The position numbers were made by a program, and so were the translations under genes. A model generated the notes under the pieces. That model worked only from the letters and a program-made list of their open reading frames with translations. It ran no database searches and was not told the DNA's origin. From Cryobacterium suzukii (GTDB taxonomy: Bacteria; Actinomycetota; Actinomycetes; Actinomycetales; Microbacteriaceae): DNA of 64,000 nucleotides. Positions 40,667 through 50,485 of this stretch are shown piece after piece (position 1 is the stretch's first letter; each line of letters opens with the position of its first letter). Location: NCBI RefSeq assembly GCF_004403185.1, contig NZ_SOHJ01000004.1, positions 62,001 to 126,000 on the forward strand. Reading direction: 5' to 3'.

Positions 40667-41341
40667 TCATGCGCTCGTCCCGACCAGCGTCGTGATCGTG
40701 GTCGGCGGCGTTGGAACGAGCAGGGTCGCTTCGGTCGCGGCCTGCACCTCGTCGACGGTTATGCCGGGCGCGACCTCGCGCAGCACGAGCCCCTCGGGGG
40801 TGACATCGATCACGGCCAGGTCGGTGATGATGCGCGTGACGACGGCCTTGCCGGTGAGTGGCAGGTCGCAGACCTTCTTGATCTTGAAGTCGCCGGCCCT
40901 GGTGACGTGCTCCATCACGACGATGACGGTGTCAGCGCCGTGCACCAGGTCCATCGCACCGCCCATGCCTTTGATCATTTTGCCGGGCACCGCCCAGTTC
41001 GCGATGTCGCCGACCACACTGACCTGCATGGCGCCGAGCACGGCCACGTCGATCAGGCCGCCGCGGATCATGCCGAAGCTCTGCGCCGAATCGAAGTACG
41101 CGGCGCCCGGATTTACGGTGACCGTCTCCTTACCGGCGTTGATCAGCTTGGGGTCGGCTTCGCCCTCCCAAGGGTAGGGTCCAACGCCGAGCACCCCATT
41201 CTCGGAGTGCAGCACGACGTGCACGCCCTCGGGCAGGAAATTCGGAATGAGCGTCGGCAGACCGATTCCCAAGTTGACATACGAGTCGGGCGAGAGCTCC
41301 TGCGCGGCGCGGGCCGCCATCTCGTTGCGGGTGAGGGCCAT
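40667..41341 (-). CDS. pcaJ: 3-oxoadipate CoA-transferase subunit B
   Basis: Beta subunit of the succinyl-CoA:3-oxoadipate CoA-transferase, activating beta-ketoadipate for the thiolase. The 224-aa protein has the active-site Glu in [11 protein letters not shown] near residue 47, [13 protein letters not shown] [11 protein letters not shown] near 22, and [19 protein letters not shown] near 126. It overlaps pcaI by one base and is followed by pcaF. Other 3-oxoacid transferases look alike; operon position decides the name. Confidence 0.88.
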   Translation of the reverse strand: MALTRNEMAARAAQELSPDSYVNLGIGLPTLIPNFLPEGVHVVLHSENGVLGVGPYPWEGEADPKLINAGKETVTVNPGAAYFDSAQSFGMIRGGLIDVAVLGAMQVSVVGDIANWAVPGKMIKGMGGAMDLVHGADTVIVVMEHVTRAGDFKIKKVCDLPLTGKAVVTRIITDLAVIDVTPEGLVLREVAPGITVDEVQAATEATLLVPTPPTTITTLVGTSA

Positions 41342-42135
41342 CAGTTCGCTCCAACTTCTGTTGCCGGCCGCGGCCGCGTCGTGGTCTTCTCGATCGGCAG
41401 GTCGGCGGCGTCCACCGCGCCGAGCTGCACGATGCGGTTCACATAGATGCCGGCGAGGTGCACCTGATCGGGGTCGATCTGCCCGGGTTCGACCAGCTCG
41501 TCGACCTCGGCGATGGTGATGTGGCCGGCCATGCCGGCCACCGGGTTGAAGTTACGGGCGGATTTTTCGAACACAAGGTTGCCGTGTCGGTCCCCCCTCG
41601 CGGCACGCACGAGGGCGTAATCAGTGACGATTGCCTCTTCGAACACGTACTCTTTCTCGCTGCCGAGCGAGGAGAACCGGCGGGTTTCTTTCGGCGGCGA
41701 CGACACCGTCACCTCGCCGTCTGGCCCGTAGCGCCAGGGCAGTCCGCCGTCGGCGACCATGGTGCCGACGCCGCTCGCGGTGAAGAACGCCGGAATTCCG
41801 GTGCCGCCAGCCCGCAGGCGCTCGGCGAGGGTACCTTGCGGGGTGAGCTCAACCTCGAGTTCCCCGCCGAGGTAGCGGCGCGCAAAGTCCTTGTTTTCGC
41901 CGATGTAGGAGGCGATGACGCGGCTGATTCGCCCTTCGCGGAGCAGTTCGCCGAGCCCCCAGCCATCGACGCCGCAGTTGTTCGACGCAACCTGCAGGTT
42001 GGTGCTGCCGAGAGCGAGCAGGGCGCGAATGAGTACAATCGGCACGCCGACCAGGCCGAACCCGCCTACGGCGAGCGAGGCACCGTCGGGGATGTCGGCG
42101 ACGGCGGCCGCGGCTGAGGGGTAGGTCTTGTCCAT
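41341..42135 (-). CDS. pcaI: 3-oxoadipate CoA-transferase subunit A
   Basis: Alpha subunit of the beta-ketoadipate CoA-transferase. The 264-aa protein shows the CoA-binding pattern [19 protein letters not shown] near residue 18, [14 protein letters not shown] near 52, [23 protein letters not shown] near 96, and AVIAxE-like [17 protein letters not shown] near 208. It lies 12 bp after the pcaD-pcaC fusion gene and overlaps pcaJ. Together these enzymes use succinyl-CoA as CoA donor. Confidence 0.88.
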   Translation of the reverse strand: MDKTYPSAAAAVADIPDGASLAVGGFGLVGVPIVLIRALLALGSTNLQVASNNCGVDGWGLGELLREGRISRVIASYIGENKDFARRYLGGELEVELTPQGTLAERLRAGGTGIPAFFTASGVGTMVADGGLPWRYGPDGEVTVSSPPKETRRFSSLGSEKEYVFEEAIVTDYALVRAARGDRHGNLVFEKSARNFNPVAGMAGHITIAEVDELVEPGQIDPDQVHLAGIYVNRIVQLGAVDAADLPIEKTTTRPRPATEVGAN

Positions 42136-42147
42136 GGTGCTGGTCCT

Positions 42148-43425
42148 CTAGTTCGGCCAAATGGCGGTGTCGTGGGGGGTTTCGGAAGCCGCGTCGAGCC
42201 CGGCGAAGACTTCACGGGCTACGGCGAACGCGGCATTGGCGGCCGGCACGCCCGCGTAGATGGCGGTATGCAGAATGGCTTCGCTGATCTCGGCCCGGCT
42301 CAGGCCGTTGGTCAGGGCGGCTCGCACGTGCATGGCGAGTTCGCCCTCGTGCCCGCCGGTGACGAGCGCGGCGATGGTGAGAAAACTGCGAGTGCGCCGG
42401 TCGAGGCCAGGTCGCGTCCAGATCTCACCCCAGGCGTAGCGGGTGATGAAATCTTGAAAGACCGCGGTTTCGGGGGTGATCGCGGCGGTCGCCGCGTCAA
42501 CGTGTTTGTCGCCGAGGACCGCCCGCCGCACGAGCATGCCGTCGGCATAAGCGGATGCCGCGGTGCGGTCAGCCGAAAGCGCCGCCGGAGCCGCGGTCGT
42601 GGCGGCCGCCGCCGCACCGGACCTGCCCCTTCCAGCGCCAGCCGAGGCGCCGGCCACCCACTCCCCGAGCAGCGTGCCGACCTCGGCCGGGCGTTCCAGC
42701 GACGGCAAGTGCGCGGCACCGGCGATCACTGTCGCAAAAGCTCCGGGAATGCGCGCCGCAAGCTCCTCCAGCTGCGTGCTCGACGTCACGGTATCGAACT
42801 CGCCCGAGACGCACAGCGCTGGCGTGCGGATACCGCCGACGGCATCCGTTTGGTCGAAACGAGCGAGCGCCTCGCAGGCCAGCGCGTAGGACTCGTCGTC
42901 GATATCGAGCAGTTGGTTGAGCGCCTGCGCTCCAGCTTTGGGGTCGCGCCCGAGAAAATCGGGGGCGAACCAACGTGCCGCGCTGCCCGCCACGAGCGAG
43001 GGGGTGCCGCTCGCCCGAACCCCGGCGGCGCGGTCGGTCCAGCCTTGCGTCGTGCCGATTTTCGCGCCCGAGCAGAACACCGCGAGGCTTGCCAGGCGTC
43101 CGGGGTGGTTGACCGCGAGGGCGAGACCGATCGCCCCGCCGAGCGAGATTCCGGCATAATGAAAGGCATCGACCTTGATCGAGTCGACCAGGCCGACGAC
43201 GGCGTCGGCAATCTCCTCGATCGTGAACGCTGCAGAAGTCGTCGGACTGAAACCGTGACCGGGCAGGTTGAAACAGAGCACCCGGTGGCTGGCTGCCAGC
43301 ACGGGCACGACGCTCGCCCAGAGATCGGTCGTGGTGCCGAGCGAGGGGCCAAGCACGATCAGCGGTGCGTTGGCGTCACCGTTTCGCGCCGGCTCGACGG
43401 TGCAGAGGATGACGGGCTGGCTCAT
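42148..43425 (-). CDS. pcaL: Fused 3-oxoadipate enol-lactonase / 4-carboxymuconolactone decarboxylase
   Basis: One 425-aa polypeptide for two steps. The N-terminal alpha/beta hydrolase (residues 1-265, PcaD) has LPGHGFS near 54, the nucleophile Ser94 in AGISLGGAIG, and a His in GAAHLPSLERPAEVG near 243. After an Ala-rich linker (270-300) the C-terminal PcaC domain (300-425) shows DFITRYAWGEIWTRPGLDRR and LVTGGHEGELAMHVRAALTNG. PcaD-PcaC fusions (PcaL) are known in Streptomyces and Rhodococcus. Order of domains, and overlap with pcaB upstream (ATGA), support the call. Confidence 0.92.
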   Translation of the reverse strand: MSQPVILCTVEPARNGDANAPLIVLGPSLGTTTDLWASVVPVLAASHRVLCFNLPGHGFSPTTSAAFTIEEIADAVVGLVDSIKVDAFHYAGISLGGAIGLALAVNHPGRLASLAVFCSGAKIGTTQGWTDRAAGVRASGTPSLVAGSAARWFAPDFLGRDPKAGAQALNQLLDIDDESYALACEALARFDQTDAVGGIRTPALCVSGEFDTVTSSTQLEELAARIPGAFATVIAGAAHLPSLERPAEVGTLLGEWVAGASAGAGRGRSGAAAAATTAAPAALSADRTAASAYADGMLVRRAVLGDKHVDAATAAITPETAVFQDFITRYAWGEIWTRPGLDRRTRSFLTIAALVTGGHEGELAMHVRAALTNGLSRAEISEAILHTAIYAGVPAANAAFAVAREVFAGLDAASETPHDTAIWPN

Positions 43426-44903
43426 GAGATCCTCACGTCGTTGGTAGAGAGTGTGGCGTCTTCGACGATATCGCCTGCTCCCGACACGGCCGACGCATCC
43501 GCTCGCTGGCGAAAGCTGCGCACGACGCGGTCGATGCCGGCCGCCGACTGGCCCGGCTGGCCCTCATAGTCGAAGGCCGCCCAGATCTGCGCGCGCAGCG
43601 CATCGGAACAGCCATCGGCGATCAGGATGCTCGCAAGCACCACCTGCAGCGGGCGGTTGGTGACGAAGGCTTCCTGCGAGGCCCGTTCGACCAGCGCGAA
43701 CGCGGTGGTCTTGCCGACGGTTTCCGCCAGAATTGTGGTGACCCGCTCGCTGAACACGAGTCCGTCGGTGAGGTCGAGGTTGGCCCGCATACGATCCGGG
43801 TCGACGTCGAGGCGGGCGGCGAGCGACGCAGCGCCGGTCACAGCCGAAATCGTGAGCCGTTCGAGCACCCGCAGCGCCTGCCATTCGGCATGCCAGGCCC
43901 CACTTGGACGTTGGTCTTCGGCCAGCATGCTGCCATAGAGAGTGGATGCGAGACCCGGCGTCTGCAGCGCCGCCGCCGTGATCAGCACGGCCGATACCGG
44001 GTTGCGTTTGTGCGGCATGGCGCTGGATCCGCCCTGGCCGGGAGCGAGGCGTTCGCTGACCTCGGCGATTTCGGTGCGGGAGAGCACCGATACGTCCAGG
44101 GCGAAGGTGCCCGCCACGCCGGTCGCAGCGGCGAACACCGAGGCCAGTTCAGAGATGACGACGCGGTTGGTGTGCCAGCTGAGGCGCGGCACGACCAGGC
44201 CGGTGTGGTGGGCAAACCGTTCCAGTACCGTGTCCAGAATGCCGGCGGTGACCGCTTCGCTGCGCCGGGCCTTGGCGATCTCAGTGATCACGGCGAGGTT
44301 GCCGACCGCCCCGCCGAGCTGCACCGGCAGAGTGTCCCGAATGCCGTCCAGCCGGGTGACGATGAGCAGCACGGCATCGAGCCAGCCGGCAGCGACGAAG
44401 CCGAAGCTCGTCGGCGAGGCCTGCTGGCCGAGGGTGCGGCCGCTCATCACGGTGCCGCGGTGCTCGTCGGCGAGGCCGGCGAGGGTCGCGCTAAGGGAAT
44501 CGAGCTGGTGGATGAGTTCGCAGGTCACGCGGCGGGCCACGATCATCGCGGCCGTGTCGAGGATGTCCTGGCTGGTCGCTCCGACGTGAATGTGGTCTGA
44601 CGCCCCGGCCCGCACCTTCTCGGCGGCGCGGCCGAGGTGTTTCACGAACGGGATGACCGGGTTACCGCCGCCGCGCGCCTCAACGGCGATCGCCGCGAGG
44701 TCGAACTGACTCGCATCCGCGAGAGCGTCGCAGACGGCGAGCATCCACTCTGGAGCAAGCTCGGCGTCGACGAGTGCGCGGGTGAGCGCCAGCTCGGCGT
44801 CGACCATCGCCTGCAGCCAGGTCTGGTCGCTGGTCAGTTCGGATTCCCGAGTGCCATGGCTCAGCGGGTTGAGCAGTCCGGCATCAAACGTGAAGTTAGG
44901 CAT
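43422..44903 (-). CDS. pcaB: 3-carboxy-cis,cis-muconate cycloisomerase
   Basis: Fumarase/aspartase-superfamily enzyme that closes 3-carboxymuconate to 4-carboxymuconolactone. The 493 aa contain GATSQDILDTAAMIVAR near residue 108 and the family signature GQGGSSAMPHKRNP near 288 with the catalytic Ser loop. Length is slightly above the usual 450. The start overlaps pcaG and the stop overlaps pcaL by four bases, so all are translated together. Adenylosuccinate lyase has the same signature but is excluded by context. Confidence 0.9.
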   Translation of the reverse strand: MPNFTFDAGLLNPLSHGTRESELTSDQTWLQAMVDAELALTRALVDAELAPEWMLAVCDALADASQFDLAAIAVEARGGGNPVIPFVKHLGRAAEKVRAGASDHIHVGATSQDILDTAAMIVARRVTCELIHQLDSLSATLAGLADEHRGTVMSGRTLGQQASPTSFGFVAAGWLDAVLLIVTRLDGIRDTLPVQLGGAVGNLAVITEIAKARRSEAVTAGILDTVLERFAHHTGLVVPRLSWHTNRVVISELASVFAAATGVAGTFALDVSVLSRTEIAEVSERLAPGQGGSSAMPHKRNPVSAVLITAAALQTPGLASTLYGSMLAEDQRPSGAWHAEWQALRVLERLTISAVTGAASLAARLDVDPDRMRANLDLTDGLVFSERVTTILAETVGKTTAFALVERASQEAFVTNRPLQVVLASILIADGCSDALRAQIWAAFDYEGQPGQSAAGIDRVVRSFRQRADASAVSGAGDIVEDATLSTNDVRIS

Positions 44904-45483
44904 CGAAGTCCAAAAAGACGGTCTCGTTCTCGCCCTGCACGCGAATGTCGAAGCGGTACGACGCGGCTCCCCCGACGACTCCCTCTGACACGCAGATCAG
45001 CGTGTCGCGGCGGTCTCCCGGCACGGCGCTGAGCACGGCGTCGGCTGCGTGCAGCGCGGAATCCTCGGCGAAGTAGGCCCGGGTGAACAGGTGATGGGTG
45101 ACGCCACGGGCAAACACGGTCACCAGAATGTAGGGCGCTGCCGCCCCAGCTGCCCCTGGCTTGAGCGTCGTGAAGGTGTAGTGGCCGGCGATCGTCGTGG
45201 CGCAGCGGCCGAAGCCGGTGAAGGTGAAGCCGTCGCGGTCGATGCTGCCGAGTTCTCGGCTGAGCGCGCCGCTCTCATCGGCCTGCCAGATCTCGAGCAG
45301 GGCATCGAGGATCGGCTCACCGGCGCCGTCGGTGACGGTGCCGTGAAAGCGGATGGCGCGGGGATGGTACCCGGGAACCAGTTCCGGCCCGCCCACATAG
45401 GGCAGGGCGTAGCCGTAGAACGGGCCGACGGTCTGCGACGGGGTTTGCAGGGCCGGTTTCTGCGCGGTTGTGGGCTCAGTCAT
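44896..45483 (-). CDS. pcaG: Protocatechuate 3,4-dioxygenase alpha subunit
   Basis: Alpha chain of the intradiol ring-cleaving enzyme. In the 195 aa the beta-sandwich pattern TPSQTVGPFYGYALPY near residue 14, GEPILDALLEIWQADESG near 55, and FTGFGRCATTIAGHYTFTTLKPG near 86 are typical. The alpha chain does not hold the iron ligands, which lie in PcaH encoded 42 bp upstream. Four bases overlap pcaB. Confidence 0.92.
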   Translation of the reverse strand: MTEPTTAQKPALQTPSQTVGPFYGYALPYVGGPELVPGYHPRAIRFHGTVTDGAGEPILDALLEIWQADESGALSRELGSIDRDGFTFTGFGRCATTIAGHYTFTTLKPGAAGAAAPYILVTVFARGVTHHLFTRAYFAEDSALHAADAVLSAVPGDRRDTLICVSEGVVGGAASYRFDIRVQGENETVFLDFDA

Positions 45484-45525
45484 GGTCTTCTGGATTCTCT
45501 TGAAATCGATCCGGTGAGCACGATG

Positions 45526-46335
45526 TCAGTCATGGTCTTCTTCGCTTTCCATCCAGGTGGACTTGGGCCCGGTGAGCACGATGTCCCAGTTGTAGCCAAG
45601 CGAGAACTCGGGCACGCTCAGGCTGTGGTCGTACTGCCCGACCAGGCGGGCGCGGGCATCAGCATCGGCAATCGACTGGTAGATCGGGTCGAGCGCGAAC
45701 AGCGGGTCGCCAGGAAAATACATCTGGGTGATCAGTCGCTGCGTGAACGCGGTCCCGAACAGCGAAAAGTGGATGTGCGCCGGTCGCCACGCATTCACGT
45801 GGTTCTTCCACGGGTACGGGCCCGGCTTGATCGTGGTGAAGGAGTACTCGCCGTTCTCGCCGGTGATGGCGCGGCCGACTCCGGTGAAGTTGGGGTCGAG
45901 CGGCGCGGGGTGCTGGTCGCGTTTGTGCACGTAGCGTCCGCCGGCATTGGCCTGCCACAGTTCGATCAGCTGGTGCCGCACCGGGCGGCCCTCACCGTCG
46001 AGCACGCGGCCGCTCACGGTCATCCGTTCGCCGATCGGTTCGCCGGCGTGCTGGATGGTGAGGTCGCTTTCAAGCACGTTGACATCGGTGTGGCCGAAGG
46101 CGGGCGAGAGGCGTTCAACCTCTTCCGGGTCGACGCGCACGAGCTCGTGGGTGGGGTGGCGCAGCAGGGAACTGCGGTACGGGGCGTAGTCGCGGCGAGG
46201 CTGCAGCTCGGGCGAGCCGCCGGCGGCGACGCGGGCTGCGGCATCCGCTTCGATCGCTTCGATCTCGATGGTGATGGAATCCTGAGATTCGTGGCCGGAA
46301 CCCCGGGTGGGGGCCGAAACGATGTCGTGGGGCAC
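45526..46335 (-). CDS. pcaH: Protocatechuate 3,4-dioxygenase beta subunit
   Basis: Iron-bearing subunit that opens protocatechuate to 3-carboxy-cis,cis-muconate with O2. The 269 aa show the intradiol signature LIELWQANAGGRYVHKRDQH near residue 122, PNFTGVGRAITGENGEYSF near 145 and PYPWKNHVNAWRPAHIHFSL near 168, with Tyr and His iron ligands in RYVHKRD, PYPW and HIHFS. GTG 46335 is chosen because AGGAGAATGC precedes it with ideal spacing, exactly as at pobA. A palindrome at 46405-46423 lies 79 bp upstream. First gene of the pcaHGBLIJF operon. Confidence 0.93.
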   Translation of the reverse strand: MPHDIVSAPTRGSGHESQDSITIEIEAIEADAAARVAAGGSPELQPRRDYAPYRSSLLRHPTHELVRVDPEEVERLSPAFGHTDVNVLESDLTIQHAGEPIGERMTVSGRVLDGEGRPVRHQLIELWQANAGGRYVHKRDQHPAPLDPNFTGVGRAITGENGEYSFTTIKPGPYPWKNHVNAWRPAHIHFSLFGTAFTQRLITQMYFPGDPLFALDPIYQSIADADARARLVGQYDHSLSVPEFSLGYNWDIVLTGPKSTWMESEEDHD

Positions 46336-46404
46336 GCATTCTCCTAGCAACGGTGACAGGTGGTTATTCTGAGTGTGGTGGACGAGTCCCGCCCCGCGGG
46401 GGGC

Positions 46405-46423
46405 ACTTCCGCTCAGTGGAAGT
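46405..46423. promoter_or_regulatory. Probable IclR-family operator upstream of pcaH
   Basis: ACTTCCGCTCAGTGGAAGT, arms ACTTCC and GGAAGT. The same 19-bp pattern stands at 53282-53300 (pobA) and 54156-54174 (regulator/ABC importer). Its centre is 79 bp from the pcaH start. Confidence 0.75.
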
Positions 46424-46436
46424 TGGGTCCGGACCG

Positions 46437-47120
46437 CTAGCTGCCGGGCGTCGAAGACGCCAGATCGGGGCGATTCAGGTCGGTCATGGTGGCGACGATC
46501 ATGTCGCCGACCAGGCGCCGGTAGTAAGCGTGCCGCTCGGGTTCGAGGAGGTCGCGGCCGAATAGGGTGCGAAACGTGTAGCGATTGGACACCTGGAAGA
46601 CACAGTAGGCGCTGATCATGACATGCACGTCGAGGGCGTCGATATCGGTACGAAACTCTCCCGAAGCGACTCCGCGGCGCAACAAGTCCTCCAGGGTCTC
46701 GATCGCGGTTGAGTTGAGATCGTGGATGACGGTCGACTTGCTAATGTGCTGGGCGCGATGGATGTTTTCGATGTTGACGAGTCGAATGAAATCGGGGTGG
46801 CTGGTGTGATGGTCGTAGGTGAACTCAGCCAGCGCGCGCAACCCGTCGATCGGTGACAACCCGGCGACATCGAGTTCGCGTTCGACGGTACGAATGAGCG
46901 CGTAGGCCGTTTCCATGACCTGCAGGTACAGGCCTTCCTTCGATTCGAAGTAGTAATAGATCATGCGCTTGGTTGTGCGCGTCAGGGCAGCGATGCGATC
47001 GACGCGGGCCCCGGCAAATCCACTCCCGGCGAATTCAGCGGTCGCGACCTCGAGGATCTCCCGCCTGGTGCGTTCGGGGTCGCGGCGGTGTACGCCGTCC
47101 GCCACGATGATCGCGGTCAT
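46437..47120 (-). CDS. TetR family transcriptional regulator
   Basis: A 227-aa repressor-type regulator. The N-terminal helix-turn-helix covers RTRREILEVATAEFAGSGF and VDRIAALTRTTKRMIYYYFESKEGLY (residues 18-60); the C-terminal ligand domain has no close family tag. It stands between the permease of the quinate/shikimate genes and pcaH, all on the same strand. It is a candidate regulator of the aroQ operon, whose promoter carries an inverted repeat, but it may also act on its own promoter. Confidence 0.88.
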   Translation of the reverse strand: MTAIIVADGVHRRDPERTRREILEVATAEFAGSGFAGARVDRIAALTRTTKRMIYYYFESKEGLYLQVMETAYALIRTVERELDVAGLSPIDGLRALAEFTYDHHTSHPDFIRLVNIENIHRAQHISKSTVIHDLNSTAIETLEDLLRRGVASGEFRTDIDALDVHVMISAYCVFQVSNRYTFRTLFGRDLLEPERHAYYRRLVGDMIVATMTDLNRPDLASSTPGS

Positions 47121-47196
47121 GGTGCTCCTCCGTGCCCTGGCTGAACCTTACGGCCGCCGTGGCCGCCAATTCCCCCACCATACGCGGGGTTCACTG

Positions 47197-48558
47197 CTAG
47201 ACGGTGACTCGCGTTGTCTGCGGCGCGCGCGCCCCACGCGTCAGTCCGAGTTGATTCATTGGCGTCTGAAAAGTTTCCCTGGCAGTCGCGACGGCGATCA
47301 CATTGATGCCGCAGATGATCGCGGTGATCACGGCCACGACGAACCAAGCGTTGGAACCGTCACCGGCCACGGCGATCGCTATGGTCGGGGCGAAACCGGC
47401 GACCGCGAAGCCGATCTGGGTGCCGATGGCCATCCCGGACAGGCGCACGGCGGCCGGAAACATCTCGGCGTAAAACGCCGGCCAGACGGCGGAGGTAGCC
47501 GTGTACACAAAGCCAAACATGCCGATCCCCACGACAAAAATTAGTGGGTAATTCGCGATCGAGATGGCATACAGGTAAGCGAACATGAGCGCGGCGCAGC
47601 CCAGTGAGCCGGCGATGAAGACGGGCTTGCGACCTACCCGGTCGGAGAGCATGGCCCAGAGCGGAATCGTGCCAAGCGCGGCGACGTTGGCGAGAACGCC
47701 GACCCAGAGCATGGTGGTACGGTCGAGCCCCACGGTGTTCACGGCGAAGCTCAGCGCGTAGACGGTGAAGATAGTGCTGACCGATGCGATCAGGGCGGCC
47801 GCGATGACGCGCAGCACGCCGCGCCAGTGGTCGCGGAACAGGACTCGCACGGGAACCTCGGCGACGGTGCCCACGGCGACCTCCGCCGTGAAGACAGGAG
47901 TTTCGTCGAGCGTGCGGCGAATCAGAAAGGCGACGAGGATGACAATGGCGCTGATCCAGAAGGGGATGCGCCAACCCCAGCTGAGCAGCTGGGCTTCGGG
48001 AAGCAACGCCACGGGGATGAAGACGGCGGTGGCGAAGATCTGGCCGGCCTGGGTGCCGCTCAGTGTAAAACTCGTGAAGAACGCCCGGCGGTGGTCCGGG
48101 GCATGTTCCATTGACATGGAGTTGGCACCGGCCTGCTCGCCACCGGCCGAGAATCCCTGGGCGAGGCGCAGCACCACGAGCAGGACAGGTGCAGCAACAC
48201 CGATCTGTTCATAGCTCGGCAGGAAGCCGACAAGTACGGTCGATATGCCCATGAGCAGCACCGTGAGCACGAGCACCTTCTTGCGGCCGACGGTGTCGCC
48301 GAGGTGCCCGAGCACGAGGGCGCCGATCGGTCGGGCAAGGTAGCCGACGCCGAAGGTAGCCAGGGCGAGCAGGGTCCCCGCGAGCGGGTTGCTGTCGGGA
48401 AAAAAGACGCGGCCGAAGACGAGCGCAGCGGCGGTGCCATAAATGAAGAAGTCGTAGTACTCGAGCGCGCTGCCAATCCACGCGGCGGCGGCCGCGCGGC
48501 GCGGGTTGGCCTCCGTAACGACGGGTGTGCTGCTTGGGGTTGATTCAGGGGTCATCAT
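47197..48558 (-). CDS. MFS transporter (metabolite:H+ symporter), probable quinate/shikimate permease
   Basis: A 453-aa permease with twelve predicted helices. The MHS-family signatures are GSALEYYDFFIYGTAAALVF near residue 28, RPIGALVLGHLGDTVGRKKVL near 73, FSAGGEQAGANSMSMEHAP near 128 and the second-half ALSDRVGRKPVF-like AMLSDRVGRKPVFIAG near 302. ATG 48558 follows AAAGGATC; ATG 48555 is equally possible. It follows the aroQ-aroE-qsuB genes by 49 bp, so quinate or shikimate is the likely substrate, as for QsuA of Corynebacterium. Confidence 0.85.
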   Translation of the reverse strand: MMTPESTPSSTPVVTEANPRRAAAAAWIGSALEYYDFFIYGTAAALVFGRVFFPDSNPLAGTLLALATFGVGYLARPIGALVLGHLGDTVGRKKVLVLTVLLMGISTVLVGFLPSYEQIGVAAPVLLVVLRLAQGFSAGGEQAGANSMSMEHAPDHRRAFFTSFTLSGTQAGQIFATAVFIPVALLPEAQLLSWGWRIPFWISAIVILVAFLIRRTLDETPVFTAEVAVGTVAEVPVRVLFRDHWRGVLRVIAAALIASVSTIFTVYALSFAVNTVGLDRTTMLWVGVLANVAALGTIPLWAMLSDRVGRKPVFIAGSLGCAALMFAYLYAISIANYPLIFVVGIGMFGFVYTATSAVWPAFYAEMFPAAVRLSGMAIGTQIGFAVAGFAPTIAIAVAGDGSNAWFVVAVITAIICGINVIAVATARETFQTPMNQLGLTRGARAPQTTRVTV

Positions 48559-48607
48559 TGATCCTTTACTTCGTTGAGTATGGCTGCGGGTGGAACGAAG
48601 GGCGAGG

Positions 48608-50485
48608 TTAGTCGGTCGGTCTCCTTCGTTCCTCGGCACGCTGCGAGGCAAGCCGCACGGGAGCATTGGCCGCGCCGTAACCGTCGTAACCCTGGGTGCG
48701 CTGCACAATCTCAAAGAACAATTGGCCGATCGGCATCGTATAGACGTGGAGAAAGCAACCCCGGTCGTCGCGGTCGAAGAGAATCTCGAGCGAGCGCAGA
48801 GTCTCGACCAACTCAGCACCCAGGTCAAGCCGGGCATCGAGGTCCTCATAATAGTTCTGCGGAATCGGCAGCAGGCGGGCGCCTCTGGCCCGCAGCTCGG
48901 ACACCGTCGCTACAAGATCGTCGGTGTGCAGCGCGATGTGGTTAAGGTAGACCTCGGTTGTCTCTGGCTGCAGCGGGGTCACATTGAGGGCGAGACGCAC
49001 GCCGCGGTCGGCGGTGACGAGACTCCGGCTGCGCACGAGTCCGGCTTCACTTGCGAGGTCGAGGCCGTCGGACACCGCGAGGCCGAGAACGCTCTGATAA
49101 AAGAGCACGGCCTCGTCGGCGCGCTGCCACGGCTGCACGAGCGCCACGTGGTCGACGTGGGTGATTCCGGTGGGAGGCAAGGTCGGCACCGTGGTCGGGA
49201 CGCTCCCGCCCGTGCCGAATTCTGCGAGCCAGCTCGGGGTCTCGCCGTCGCGTTCGCTGAAATACACTTCCGTGCCGTCGGGCGCCAAAATGCCGTCGAG
49301 AATGTCTTCGTCGATGGCGCGGTCGCGGGGCAGCAGATGGGAGCGCAGCGCGATGGCTCTGGCGGAGGCGCGCTGCACGTTGGAGACCTCGAACCCGAGG
49401 GCAGCGAGGCGGGGTCGCGGTCCTGTGAGGTCGTCGTTGACTATGACGTGCACACCGGCCTGGGACCAGAGCTGGGCGTTCTTGCGCTGGTGCTTGCCCT
49501 GGTGGGTGAAACCGAGCTGCACCAGGACATTGTCAACTGCAGTACCGGCCCCCGGTTGCACCTCGATGAAACTGAAACCGCGGCTGGCGTCGACGCGGGG
49601 CAGACCAGCCAGGATGTCGGGTGCAGGCAAACCATCGAGAGCGGAAGATTGCAAAGCAGCGAGCGGGAGCCGGGCCGCACGGGCGGCGTCTTCGAGGAGA
49701 ACGAGCGAGCGGCGGGCGTCCCGAGCGGTGACCACCGGGTCGCCCTGCCGAAACACGTCGTTGAAGACCTCGAGTGAGAGTGGTCCCCGGTAGCCGGCGT
49801 GCACGAGTCGGGCCACGAAGTCGGCGAGGTCCCAGCTACCCTCTCCCGGGAACAAACGGTAGTGCCGGCTCCAGCTCAGCACGTCGAGGTTCATGAGCGG
49901 GGCATCCGCCAACTGGCAGAAGAAAATCTTCTCGCCCGGGATGGTGGCGATCGCGTCGAGATCGCTCCCGCGCGACAGAATGTGGAAGCTGTCCAGGCAT
50001 ATGCCGAGGGCATCGTGGTTGACCTGCTCGACCAGGCGCCAGGCATGCTCATAGGTGGAGACGAATTTTCCCCACGCGAGCGCTTCATAGGCGATACGCA
50101 CACCGTTTCGCGAGGCGAGGGCAGCTAGGCTGCCGAGCTGGTCGACGGCGGCGGAGTCGTCGGGACAGGTGGCGGTGCCCACGTTGGAGCAGAGCAGCAT
50201 GGTGTCAATGCCAAGACGATTCATGAGCTCAAATTTGTGCTCAGCGCGGCGTAGGTTCCGGTCGAGCAGGCCTGGTGCGACCCCTTCAAAGTCACGGAAG
50301 GGTTGGTAGAGGTCGATCGAGAGGCCCAGGTCGGCGGAACGGGTCACGACCTCTTCGGGAGACATCCGGCTCGTGACGAGGTCGAGTTCGAACAACTCGT
50401 AGCCGTCGAATCCGGCGTCGGCGATGGCAGTGAGCTTGTCACCGAGTGACCCGCTGATGCACACGGTCGCAATGGATGAGCGCAT
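48608..50485 (-). CDS. qsuB: 3-dehydroshikimate dehydratase, QsuB type (two-domain)
   Basis: Converts 3-dehydroshikimate to protocatechuate, joining shikimate metabolism to the pca genes. The 625-aa protein fuses an N-terminal TIM barrel (residues 1-280; FDGYELFELDLV near 28, DALGICLDSFHILSRGSDL near 171, GYRGPLSLEVFNDVFR near 232) with a C-terminal hydroxyphenylpyruvate dioxygenase-like module (290-625). In the latter the metal triad HVDHVAL, YLNHIALHT and LFFEIVQR is kept. C. glutamicum QsuB has the same layout and length. Start and stop overlap aroE by one base. Confidence 0.88.
   Translation of the reverse strand: MRSSIATVCISGSLGDKLTAIADAGFDGYELFELDLVTSRMSPEEVVTRSADLGLSIDLYQPFRDFEGVAPGLLDRNLRRAEHKFELMNRLGIDTMLLCSNVGTATCPDDSAAVDQLGSLAALASRNGVRIAYEALAWGKFVSTYEHAWRLVEQVNHDALGICLDSFHILSRGSDLDAIATIPGEKIFFCQLADAPLMNLDVLSWSRHYRLFPGEGSWDLADFVARLVHAGYRGPLSLEVFNDVFRQGDPVVTARDARRSLVLLEDAARAARLPLAALQSSALDGLPAPDILAGLPRVDASRGFSFIEVQPGAGTAVDNVLVQLGFTHQGKHQRKNAQLWSQAGVHVIVNDDLTGPRPRLAALGFEVSNVQRASARAIALRSHLLPRDRAIDEDILDGILAPDGTEVYFSERDGETPSWLAEFGTGGSVPTTVPTLPPTGITHVDHVALVQPWQRADEAVLFYQSVLGLAVSDGLDLASEAGLVRSRSLVTADRGVRLALNVTPLQPETTEVYLNHIALHTDDLVATVSELRARGARLLPIPQNYYEDLDARLDLGAELVETLRSLEILFDRDDRGCFLHVYTMPIGQLFFEIVQRTQGYDGYGAANAPVRLASQRAEERRRPTD

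Noticed and set aside
42172..43569. 465-codon open frame opposite the pcaD-pcaC fusion
   Set aside because: Antisense shadow; no conserved motif.
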